Shown here one piece after another: positions 1-7,535 of a stretch of DNA of 64,000 nucleotides. Below the pieces are notes generated by a model. That model saw only the letters and a program-made list of their open reading frames with translations, was not told the DNA's origin and ran no database searches. The DNA lies in assembly GCF_000155775.1 (NCBI RefSeq), contig NZ_DS989814.1:40265-104264 (forward strand), written 5' to 3'. The stretch's first letter is position 1, and every line of letters starts with the position of its first letter. The position numbers and the translations under genes are program-made. This stretch comes from Glaciecola sp. HTCC2999. Lineage in GTDB: Bacteria; Pseudomonadota; Gammaproteobacteria; Enterobacterales; Alteromonadaceae.

Positions 1-188
1 AAAAAGGCGAGTTTGTGTTGATGGTAGGCCCTGCCAGTAAATCGACAAGTGAAATTTCGTTAGAGGCACAATCCTTATTTATTCAGCTTCAAGCACATTT
101 ACCACCTAAAAAAGCGGCTGGGATTGTCGCAGAGCATTATGGACTGAAAAAGAATGCTATTTATCAGTGGAGCTTAAGTCTCGAATAA
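1..188 (+). CDS. rsmI: 16S rRNA (cytidine 2'-O)-methyltransferase RsmI, C-terminal end (5' truncated by window)
   Basis: Reading from base 3 gives an open frame of 61 codons to the TAA at 186-188. The tail contains a GEFVL strand and the motif PPKKAAGIVAEHYGLKKNA, which matches the C-terminal helical domain of RsmI (E. coli has [22 protein letters not shown]). RsmI methylates the ribose of C1402 in 16S rRNA using S-adenosylmethionine. The catalytic part lies upstream of the window. The gene converges on the leftward polyamine genes with a gap of 50 bases, in which I see no clear terminator. Confidence 0.85.
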   Translation, partial: KGEFVLMVGPASKSTSEISLEAQSLFIQLQAHLPPKKAAGIVAEHYGLKKNAIYQWSLSLE

Positions 189-238
189 AGTATTGAAATC
201 ATTATGGATCTTTAAATTAAGCGAATAGCCACTATGAC

Positions 239-1375
239 TTAAGACAGTCTCGCTAAAAAGTCATCATAGGTGAATTCTCGTACCAACTCAAACTCGCCAT
301 TTTGTCTCAAAATACCAATACCTGGATGCTGTACACCATTAAAGAACGTTGTTTTGACCATCGTATAATGCATCATATCTTCAAACACAATGCGTTGGCC
401 TACTGCTAATGGTTCAGCAAAACTATATTCAGGTAACATATCACCCGCCAGACAAGAATTACCTCCTAAACGATAGGTATACGCTAGTACATTGGCTTCT
501 TGGGCATCTTTGATCATTGGACGGTAAGGCATTTCGAGGACATCTGGCATATGTGCGGTGACCGAAATATCTAAAATCGCGATCGGGCCATTATTTTCAA
601 CAATATCTACCACTTCGGCGATTAAGGGGCCGGTTTGCCAAGCGACAGCTGAACCCGGCTCTAGAATCACATGTAAATGTGGATATTTGGCTTTGAAGCG
701 ATTTAACACATTAATTAAATGATCAATATCATAATCCGCTTGGGTCATTAAATGGCCGCCACCTAAATTCAGCCATTTAAGTTTGGGAAAATAGGCAGAA
801 AATTGTTGTTCAATGGCATTGAGCATTCGCTCGGTAGCATAAGAGTCACATTCACACAGTCCATGTATATGAAAGCCTTCAATTCCCGATAAGTCTTGGT
901 GTTGGAGTTGAACAGCAGTAATACCTAAGCGCGAACCTGGCGCACAGGGATCATACAGTGGCGTCTCAGCCTCTTGATGCTCAGGGTTAACCCGCAAACC
1001 CATGCTCACATTGCCACGTTCACAGGTATCCTTATGCATTAAATATTGGGCCAGACTGTTAAAGGATATATGGTCCACTTCGTTGACGATAGCGTCCATT
1101 TCAGCAGTTTTGAATGCAGGAGAAAAGGCATGAACTTGTTTGCCTAATCGTTTGGCCAGTTTGGCTTCCCATAATGCGCTAGCGGTACCACCTTGTAAGT
1201 ACTTGCTGACTAAATCAAAACATGACCACATTGAAAAGCCTTTTAAGGCCAAAATAATATCGACACCAGTAGCCGCTTGCACATGTGCCATCAGCTTTAA
1301 GTTATCAATTAATTTTGCTTCTTCTAATACATAGCATGGGCTAGGAATATTAGGATTATTGCTCCAATGTGGCAT
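239..1375 (-). CDS. nspC: Carboxynorspermidine decarboxylase
   Basis: A 378-residue protein of the alanine racemase-fold PLP decarboxylases. LALKGFSMW around K45 is the expected PLP-lysine site, the HIHGLCE segment is characteristic of the family, and LGGGHLMT and LEPGSAVAW are the glycine-rich phosphate-binding and active-site segments. The family decarboxylates carboxynorspermidine or carboxyspermidine to norspermidine or spermidine in the cytoplasm. It lies 25 bases downstream of the matching carboxynorspermidine synthase on the same strand, so the two steps are almost certainly co-transcribed. Whether the main product is norspermidine or spermidine cannot be told from the sequence. Confidence 0.93.
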   Translation of the reverse strand: MPHWSNNPNIPSPCYVLEEAKLIDNLKLMAHVQAATGVDIILALKGFSMWSCFDLVSKYLQGGTASALWEAKLAKRLGKQVHAFSPAFKTAEMDAIVNEVDHISFNSLAQYLMHKDTCERGNVSMGLRVNPEHQEAETPLYDPCAPGSRLGITAVQLQHQDLSGIEGFHIHGLCECDSYATERMLNAIEQQFSAYFPKLKWLNLGGGHLMTQADYDIDHLINVLNRFKAKYPHLHVILEPGSAVAWQTGPLIAEVVDIVENNGPIAILDISVTAHMPDVLEMPYRPMIKDAQEANVLAYTYRLGGNSCLAGDMLPEYSFAEPLAVGQRIVFEDMMHYTMVKTTFFNGVQHPGIGILRQNGEFELVREFTYDDFLARLS

Positions 1376-1400
1376 GGTAATGTTCCGTCTTTAAATCAAA

Positions 1401-2603
1401 TTATTGAGTAAATGGGCTGCTATCGCATTCCATTACATGCCAAGGTAAACCATGCTCATTTAACATTGCCATAAATGGATCTGGATCCATTTGTTCCATG
1501 TTAATGACACCCTCTTGATGCCATGTACCATTGAGCATTAACGCTGCACCAATCATCGCCGGTACACCTGTGGTGTATGACACTGCTTGTGCACCCACTT
1601 CTTCATTACACACAGCATGATCACAGTTGTTGTAAATAAAGATAGTTTTCGTTTTACCATCTTTGACACCGGTGATGTAGGTACCAATACATGTCATGCC
1701 TGTATAGCCTTCAGCTAGTGAACCTGGATTAGGTAAAACCGCTTTTAAAAACTCTAGTGGGGCAATTTGCTGACCATTAAAATCGATGGGCTCGATACTT
1801 GTCATACCAATGCCTTCAAGCACTTTTAGATGATTCAAATAAGCATCACCAAAGGTCATCCAGAAACGTGCACGCTTGATGGTTGGGAAGTGTTTTACGA
1901 TGGACTCAAGTTCTTCGTGATACATCAAATATGATGCACGGGTGCCGATATTTTGATAATGCAGATCTTCTCGAACGCTAAGAGGTTCAGTTTCTAACCA
2001 TTCACCATCTTGCCAATAACGACCGCGCTGTGTAATTTCACGAATATTAATTTCAGGATTAAAGTTCGTTGCAAATGCTTGACCATGATCACCACCATTG
2101 CAATCGACAATGTCTAAATAATGAATTTCATCAAAATAATGTTTAGCAGCATATGCGGTATAAACATTAGTTACACCAGGATCAAACCCGCTTCCTAATA
2201 AAGCCATTAAGCCTTTCTCAGCAAAACGTTCTTGGTAAGCCCACTGCCATGAATATTCAAATTTAGCGACATCTTTAGGCTCATAGTTAGCAGTATCAAG
2301 ATAATTAACGTTACAAGCTAAACATGCATCCATAATAGCAAGATCTTGATAAGGTAGTGCTAAGTTCACCACTAAATCAGGTTGGCAGTCATTGATGACA
2401 GCCTCGACTTCATGGGCAAAATCTGCGTCTACAGCGTAGACTTTCTTTACTCGCTCAATACCGACTTCGGCTTGCAATGCTTCACATTTTGAAACAGTCC
2501 GAGAGGCAAGATAAATTTCTGAAAATAATGCCGTTAAACGGGCACATTTTTTAACAGTAACGGCAGCAACACCGCCAGCACCAATAATTAATACTTTTGA
2601 CAT
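1401..2603 (-). CDS. Carboxynorspermidine synthase (saccharopine dehydrogenase family)
   Basis: A 400-residue NAD(P)-binding protein starting MSKVLIIGAGGVA, a clean Rossmann glycine motif at the N-terminus. An in-frame ATG 57 bases upstream exists, but the start at 2603 is preferred: it is preceded by AAGG about 8 bases away and puts the Rossmann strand at residue 3 as in the family. Family enzymes (CASDH, Lys1-like) reductively condense aspartate semialdehyde with diaminopropane or putrescine. GSGFDPGVTNVY and GGDHGQAF fit the saccharopine dehydrogenase C-terminal domain. It is the upstream gene of the pair with nspC. Confidence 0.92.
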   Translation of the reverse strand: MSKVLIIGAGGVAAVTVKKCARLTALFSEIYLASRTVSKCEALQAEVGIERVKKVYAVDADFAHEVEAVINDCQPDLVVNLALPYQDLAIMDACLACNVNYLDTANYEPKDVAKFEYSWQWAYQERFAEKGLMALLGSGFDPGVTNVYTAYAAKHYFDEIHYLDIVDCNGGDHGQAFATNFNPEINIREITQRGRYWQDGEWLETEPLSVREDLHYQNIGTRASYLMYHEELESIVKHFPTIKRARFWMTFGDAYLNHLKVLEGIGMTSIEPIDFNGQQIAPLEFLKAVLPNPGSLAEGYTGMTCIGTYITGVKDGKTKTIFIYNNCDHAVCNEEVGAQAVSYTTGVPAMIGAALMLNGTWHQEGVINMEQMDPDPFMAMLNEHGLPWHVMECDSSPFTQ

Positions 2604-2679
2604 AGAAAGTGACCTTATCTGATTTTCGCGCATCGTAGCAGAAGATATAATATTCTCCAACTAGCAAATTTGTTAATAC

Positions 2680-3147
2680 TTATAATTGCAGGTGCGTAAA
2701 CGGCGTCCCAATAGTCACATGGTCCAATTGCTCAATCACTGGGAAATAAAATTGGTGGCTGGAGCCATCAAATAAATTCACATCGGCCACAATGACATCA
2801 GTAAACTCATTGCGCTTCGTTTCAATGAAGCCAGCATACAAAAGCACAGAGTTGGCTTTGGACACATTGAGAGTACAATTAAGGATATTGGTTTCAAGCT
2901 GTTCAATCATACCCATATTTTCACCTTCCCCGAGAATATGTTCGAAGGAAGCCGCATTAATAAAGTTATCATGGTGATCACGTTCACATGGTTCATAACT
3001 GAATATGGGTTGTAAATCACCATCTAAATCAACCGCAGCAAATGGATAAAAAGTATCGGTATGATTTAACAACGATTGACACAGCACTAAGCTGGTATCA
3101 ATCATGGTTAATGCGCTTTCAGGTAAGTCACAATAGGATACAGACAT
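2680..3147 (-). CDS. Conserved-looking hypothetical protein of the polyamine gene cluster
   Basis: A 155-residue acidic protein with no signal peptide or membrane segment, and I do not recognise its family. It starts with ATG at 3147 preceded by AAGG about 9 bases upstream. It sits 76 bases upstream of the carboxynorspermidine synthase start on the same strand, so it may be the first gene of that operon. Visible features are several histidines and cysteines (a CERDHHDN stretch) and a predicted alternation of strands in the second half. A role in polyamine metabolism would be inference from position only. Confidence 0.6.
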   Translation of the reverse strand: MSVSYCDLPESALTMIDTSLVLCQSLLNHTDTFYPFAAVDLDGDLQPIFSYEPCERDHHDNFINAASFEHILGEGENMGMIEQLETNILNCTLNVSKANSVLLYAGFIETKRNEFTDVIVADVNLFDGSSHQFYFPVIEQLDHVTIGTPFTHLQL

Positions 3148-3209
3148 TCACAGCTACCTTATGAGCAATTAAGTCATTTAAACGTTAGAATGATAAATAT
3201 AGTTCATGT

Positions 3210-4190
3210 TTACGATTTGCGAAGTCCTTGGAGACCGCCAGTATGCAACATAATAATGTTGTCATAATTTAATAATACTTGGTTTTCAATGAGTTGTTTG
3301 ATGGCAAATGCAACTTTACCCGAATATGTCGGTTCTAATTTATTTTTAGACGCGTTTATTTTTGTACAAAATTCCAACAATTCGGGTGTTGTTTTGGCGT
3401 AGCCGCCCGCATGGTATGCATGATTAATCGTCCAATTTGGAATGCAGCTCTTGTCTAGATGTTGAGTTGCTATTAATTGAGATAGATGCGTGTTTGTAAG
3501 ACTTTCCAGATAATCAAGGGCTTCTTTAGGATGACCTTTTAAAACAGCGATGCCTAGTATGTCGATATTGAGGTGTGGGCAGCTTTCTTTTTGTTCAGCA
3601 ATGCCATAGATAAGACCTGCTAATGTCGCTGCTGTGGCCACGGGTGTCACAATCACATGACGCTGAAGTAAGATAGGCTTGATAGTGCCTTTGATGTTAT
3701 GACTAACCTGTTTGAGTTGAGTGACTATTTCCTGGATACATTGAGCAACGCCAATGGGGGCATGCTCATTAGAACCCCCTTCAGGTATGATTAATGCTTG
3801 AGGATACTCAGACTGTAATGCGCTAAGATAGGGTAACTGATGGCGCTGTTTATATTGGATTTTAGTTAGCCAGTGGAAAGTCGTCCCCCATTCATGAAGA
3901 TCGGCTAAACAGGGTGTTAAGCGCTGTGCATAATTCCCACGGATGAACGCATGAAACTCGATGTTGAATATTTTACAAATATAACCCAGCGCATGAAGGT
4001 GATTAGAGTACCCGCCACCAAAGCTGATAATTTGTTGTGGTAATTTTTGCTGTGAGGTCAAATACTGATCTAAGGTTGGCGCGAGTTTTCGCCATTTATT
4101 TCCTGAGATAATCGGATGGATAGCATCATCCTGTTTCAGCCACAATGAAATGTCATTAGGTACATGGATATCAAGCTCCCTAGGATCCAC
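3210..4190 (-). CDS. PLP-dependent 1-aminocyclopropane-1-carboxylate deaminase / D-cysteine desulfhydrase family protein
   Basis: A 326-residue tryptophan-synthase-beta-fold PLP enzyme. SGNKWRKL at residues 29-36 gives the Schiff-base lysine K32; FGGGYSNHLHALGY is the substrate-binding loop and IPEGGSNEHAPIG the family signature. Family members release H2S, pyruvate and ammonia from D-cysteine, or deaminate ACC; which reaction applies here is not decidable by eye. The only in-frame start before a stop is GTG at 4190, with no Shine-Dalgarno match, and the N-terminus is a little shorter than in relatives, so the start is uncertain. It is divergent from the chalcone-isomerase-like gene. Confidence 0.82.
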   Translation of the reverse strand: MDPRELDIHVPNDISLWLKQDDAIHPIISGNKWRKLAPTLDQYLTSQQKLPQQIISFGGGYSNHLHALGYICKIFNIEFHAFIRGNYAQRLTPCLADLHEWGTTFHWLTKIQYKQRHQLPYLSALQSEYPQALIIPEGGSNEHAPIGVAQCIQEIVTQLKQVSHNIKGTIKPILLQRHVIVTPVATAATLAGLIYGIAEQKESCPHLNIDILGIAVLKGHPKEALDYLESLTNTHLSQLIATQHLDKSCIPNWTINHAYHAGGYAKTTPELLEFCTKINASKNKLEPTYSGKVAFAIKQLIENQVLLNYDNIIMLHTGGLQGLRKS

Positions 4191-4315
4191 TTGACTAGAG
4201 GAGAAGGAGCTGTAATGCTAGGCGTTCTTTGATATTTGTTAATGTCAATGTGATCAATGCGTCTATATAAACGGTAATAATAATTATAATGTGCAAATAT
4301 TGAAACGAGGTCAAT

Positions 4316-4879
4316 GTGTCTTTTAGTACGACAAGTCATTCCCCGAGATTATACGGTTTTATCTTAATGATGTATTTATCTTTAAGTCTATTTAGTCACT
4401 CGGTTCAAGCCAGTACAATAATGGTGCCGAATTATGTCAAAGATAAAGTGCCAAATGCGACGGTGCAAGGCCAAAGCCGGTTGACCATGTATTTTTTCAA
4501 AGTCTACGATGCCACCTTGTTTAGTCCAATGGGACAATATCAGGAAGAGCAGCCTTTCGCGTTAAGTCTTGCTTATTTACGTGATTTAGATGGAAAAGAT
4601 ATTGCCGAGCGTTCCATTGATGAAATGCGGGATCTCGGTTATCGCGATACGACGATGCTGGCACAATGGCTGGTGGAAATGGAAACCGCCTTTCCTGATA
4701 TTAAAGAGGGGGATGTCTTAACCGGTGTAGTCGATAAGCAACAACACACCACCTTTTATTTTAACGGTCAACAGCGACATACCATTTCAGATCCGTTATT
4801 TACTAAAGCGTTTTTCGCGATTTGGCTAGCCGAAGGCACCTCACAACCACGTATGCGTAAAGCTTTATTAGGAGAGTAA
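4316..4879 (+). CDS. Chalcone isomerase-like domain periplasmic protein
   Basis: A 187-residue protein with a GTG start at 4316, set by GAGG at 4307-4310 five bases upstream. The first 32 residues form a signal peptide (hydrophobic LYGFILMMYLSLSLFSH, then VQA before the cut). RLTMYFFKVYDATLFSP is the hallmark of bacterial chalcone-isomerase-like proteins. The bacterial family has no well-established reaction; some members bind fatty acids. It is followed after 3 bases by a DUF3833 lipoprotein, a pairing common in marine gammaproteobacteria, which suggests a shared envelope or lipid-related role (inference). Confidence 0.85.
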   Translation: MSFSTTSHSPRLYGFILMMYLSLSLFSHSVQASTIMVPNYVKDKVPNATVQGQSRLTMYFFKVYDATLFSPMGQYQEEQPFALSLAYLRDLDGKDIAERSIDEMRDLGYRDTTMLAQWLVEMETAFPDIKEGDVLTGVVDKQQHTTFYFNGQQRHTISDPLFTKAFFAIWLAEGTSQPRMRKALLGE

Positions 4880-4882
4880 TTG

Positions 4883-5425
4883 ATGACAAAGCAGTTCACA
4901 AAAATAATCAGCATCATAATATTATTTACCATTAGTGGGTGCTCACTGACAATTGATGGTAGTGATTATGAGCAACAAGCGCCTCAATTTGACTTAGTCG
5001 AATTTTTTGATGGTAACGTAACGGCCTGGGGGATTGTCCAAAATCGTTCGGGTGAAGTGGTCCAACGATTTATTGTCGATATTGAGGGGAGTGTCCAAGA
5101 CGATGTGCTTGTCTTAGATGAAACCTTTGAATACATTGTGGGTGAGGGGGTGACCAAAAGAGTATGGCGCTTAACTCAAAATCCAGATGGCTCGTTTACT
5201 GGCTCGGCAGGGGATATTGCTGGTGAAGCCACAGGAAAGCCCCACGGTAATGCATTTAATTTTGTCTATGAAATGGATCTTGAGGTCGATGGAACGAGTT
5301 ACCGTGTGGCATTTGATGATTGGTTTTTTGCAATGGATGAATCGACCTTAATGAACCGTTCTTACATTAAGAAGTTCGGTATAGTGATGGCCGATGTCAC
5401 CATTTTTATGCAACGCCAACCATAA
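4883..5425 (+). CDS. DUF3833 family lipoprotein
   Basis: A 180-residue protein beginning MTKQFTK, with hydrophobic residues 8-17 and a lipobox ISGC whose cysteine is C20, so it is probably a lipoprotein. The ATG at 4883 is preferred over the TTG at 4880 because GGAG at 4871-4874 is well spaced. FFDGNVTAWGIVQNRSGEV and the DDWFFAMDE block match DUF3833, whose function is unknown. It is coupled to the preceding chalcone-isomerase-like gene (gap of 3 bases). The related gene pair in other marine bacteria often accompanies unusual fatty acid genes, but none of those are visible here. Confidence 0.85.
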   Translation: MTKQFTKIISIIILFTISGCSLTIDGSDYEQQAPQFDLVEFFDGNVTAWGIVQNRSGEVVQRFIVDIEGSVQDDVLVLDETFEYIVGEGVTKRVWRLTQNPDGSFTGSAGDIAGEATGKPHGNAFNFVYEMDLEVDGTSYRVAFDDWFFAMDESTLMNRSYIKKFGIVMADVTIFMQRQP

Positions 5426-5501
5426 TGGGGTTAGTATTTATTACTGGACTTTACATGCTAATCTATTTTGTCTCACTGATTAAAGGCAATAATTGCCTCA
5501 A

Positions 5502-7232
5502 TCATAAATATGCGATTTTCTTTTTGCCCGGCTCATAGAAAAAACTCTTAGTCGGGTTATAAGGGGTAAAATTAATTGTTTTACCCTCTTTGCAAACTGC
5601 TTGTAGTTGCCGCCAATACTCTGGCGTCATTAGATCCCCATGTAATTCTTTTAAGCAGTCTTTAAGATGCTTTTTGCCAACAATAAAATGTTCGAACTGC
5701 TCAGGAAAGACATCATTGGGAGCGACTGATAATGTGTCTAATGCATATGGGTCATCCGATTTAGGAATTTCTCTGAAGTTACGCTCATCCATGAAACAAA
5801 TTTCATCATAGTCATAGAAAATGACTCTGCCATGCTTTGTGATCCCAAAGTTCTTATGCAACATGTCACCGGGAAAGATATTGGTCAAGGCTATTTGCTT
5901 GATGCATAGTCCCAACTCATCAATGGCATGACGTATTTTTTCTTCGTCAGTTTCATCGCGCAGGTAAAGATTTAACGGGGTCATCCGCCGTTCAATATAT
6001 AGATGCTTGATAATTAATTTATTTTCACGGATCTCAATGCTTCCCGCACAGGTCTCTTTTAAGTAGGTAAGTAATTCATCATCAAATCGGTCAAGTGGAA
6101 ATGTAAAATTGACATATTCATGGGTATCCGCCATCCGCCCGACACGATCAGAGGTTTTCACTAATCGATAGCGATCTTTGACATGTTCACGCGTGATTTT
6201 TTTACTTTCAGCGAATTCATCTTTAATCACTTTAAACACCACACCATAACTAGGTAGATGAAAAACGGTCATGACGAGACCTTTGATACCAGGAGCAAGT
6301 GCAAATAAGTCGTTTGTTGCCTCAACATGGTCTTTATAATTACGATAAAACTCAGTTTTACCATGTTTATAAAAACCTAATGCCATATATAGTTCAAATT
6401 GTTTTTTGTTAGGTAAGAGCTCTTGGAGAAAAGCCACAACTTCTGCCGGATATTGGGTATCTGCCATGAAATATGACCGTGCAAAGCCAAAAATGATACT
6501 TAAGTCTTTTCGATCAGTGAGTAGTGCATCGACAAAGATTTCATGAAAACGGTTGATACGTAAAGCAATGACAAAGGGGATGGTTTCATCAGGCATACAA
6601 ATGCGTCCGATAAAGTAAGCAGCCTTACCTCGATAAAACACAGCTTTGAGCATCTCTACTGTATGGACACTGCCAAGTTGTGCTGGGGATAATATGTGAC
6701 GTAAACCGTCATCTAAATGACCTAAATCACGAATTAGGTCAGCAAATGGCGTATTAAATCGGTACACCCTAAAGATCTCTTCAAACATATTAAGTACAGT
6801 GCCGCTGGTATCAAAGGCGTTCACGACTTTCAAGCGATCTTGGCCAGGTAAAAAACAGCGCGTTGAGGTGACATACATCATGGAGTCATCGATTTGTCCA
6901 TGTTTAAAAATACGGCAAATGATCGAATTATAAAACGTTTCAGCGAGTTCAAACTGTGGATGGGTCGCCAACAGCTTAGTGTAGGCCTGTTTCATTTCAA
7001 CCCATAGCTCAAGGGGTTCTTGTGAGGGCGTCATCACATCAAATAGTTCCGCTACCACATCTGAAACACTTTGATCATAGTCATTAATACGTTCACGGAT
7101 AGACTGCTGGCATTCATTCCACAGGCGTTTTTCAAATCGCTCTTGAGCGCCTTTAGTGATCCTTGTATATCTGCGGTAATTTTTATCAAAACCCCCCATA
7201 ATTAAATAAGCAATTTTTTTAGCGCGAACCAT
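5502..7232 (-). CDS. aceK: Isocitrate dehydrogenase kinase/phosphatase
   Basis: A 576-residue bifunctional enzyme that phosphorylates and dephosphorylates isocitrate dehydrogenase and so sets the branch between the TCA cycle and the glyoxylate shunt. The N-terminal GAQERFEKRLW and FYNSIICRIF segments, the IKHLYIERRMTPLNLYL kinase strand and the catalytic region FPGDMLHKNFG with VIFYDYDE agree with AceK over its full usual length. The start has GAGG six bases upstream. The usual partners aceB and aceA are not adjacent: the neighbours are a lipoprotein gene and the thr operon, so it is a stand-alone gene. Confidence 0.95.
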   Translation of the reverse strand: MVRAKKIAYLIMGGFDKNYRRYTRITKGAQERFEKRLWNECQQSIRERINDYDQSVSDVVAELFDVMTPSQEPLELWVEMKQAYTKLLATHPQFELAETFYNSIICRIFKHGQIDDSMMYVTSTRCFLPGQDRLKVVNAFDTSGTVLNMFEEIFRVYRFNTPFADLIRDLGHLDDGLRHILSPAQLGSVHTVEMLKAVFYRGKAAYFIGRICMPDETIPFVIALRINRFHEIFVDALLTDRKDLSIIFGFARSYFMADTQYPAEVVAFLQELLPNKKQFELYMALGFYKHGKTEFYRNYKDHVEATNDLFALAPGIKGLVMTVFHLPSYGVVFKVIKDEFAESKKITREHVKDRYRLVKTSDRVGRMADTHEYVNFTFPLDRFDDELLTYLKETCAGSIEIRENKLIIKHLYIERRMTPLNLYLRDETDEEKIRHAIDELGLCIKQIALTNIFPGDMLHKNFGITKHGRVIFYDYDEICFMDERNFREIPKSDDPYALDTLSVAPNDVFPEQFEHFIVGKKHLKDCLKELHGDLMTPEYWRQLQAVCKEGKTINFTPYNPTKSFFYEPGKKKIAYL

Positions 7233-7291
7233 ATCCTACCTCAATGCCTCATGTGTATATGAATAATGCGTGTTTTGAGCGATAAACATCA

Positions 7292-7371
7292 GCTAGACAT
7301 TAGTCTATATAAATTTAACAAAATGAGTGTGATAGCGATTTAGCGGTTGACATTTAGACGTCTATACGGCA
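7292..7371 (+). promoter_or_regulatory. thr promoter region with MetJ-like operator boxes
   Basis: AGACGTCT at 7356-7363 is a perfect MetJ half-box. It is flanked in the same 8-base register by TGACATTT (7348-7355) and ATACGGCA (7364-7371), each matching 5 of 8 positions. A second AGAC...GTCT pair lies at 7295-7306. Two promoter candidates are visible: TAAACA 7283 with TATATA/TATAAA near 7306-7313, or a perfect TTGACA at 7347-7352 with only weak -10 matches. The same box type sits before metK in this window. MetJ is the methionine repressor; its control of thr genes is inferred. Confidence 0.55.
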
Positions 7372-7381
7372 AATTACAACC

Positions 7382-7450
7382 ATGAATATAAATATAAAAA
7401 CCAACGACATGATTATTATTACCACCCTTGTCAGGGCGGACGTTGGTTAG
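7382..7450 (+). CDS. thrL: thr operon leader peptide
   Basis: A 22-codon frame, MNINIKTNDMIIITTLVRADVG. It holds clustered isoleucine and threonine codons (att att att acc acc), the amino acids that control thr attenuation. The context ACAACCATGAA resembles the weak E. coli thrL start. CCAACG at 7401-7406 and CGTTGG at 7441-7446 bracket the control codons and can form the pause stem. The frame ends 22 bases before the terminator hairpin of the attenuator. An internal ATG at 7409 would still retain the control codons. Confidence 0.85.
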   Translation: MNINIKTNDMIIITTLVRADVG

Positions 7451-7472
7451 TGCATGTTCACAAATCATCTGA

Positions 7473-7504
7473 AGCCCGCTAAAGTAGCGGGCTTTTTTGT
7501 TTTA
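7473..7504 (+). terminator. thr operon attenuator terminator
   Basis: Perfect 8-base stem AGCCCGCT (7473-7480) / AGCGGGCT (7486-7493) with a 5-base loop and a T-rich tail. It lies between the leader peptide stop and thrA, exactly where a transcription attenuator belongs. Ribosome stalling at the Ile/Thr codons should favour read-through into thrABC. Confidence 0.92.
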
Positions 7505-7535
7505 CCAGTATCAATTTTTCGAACTAGGAGTTCAC

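Noticed and set aside
5484-5498. AGGCAA/TTGCCT hairpin as terminator between the DUF3833 gene and aceK
   Set aside because: Short 6-base stem with a 3-base loop and no T run on either side.
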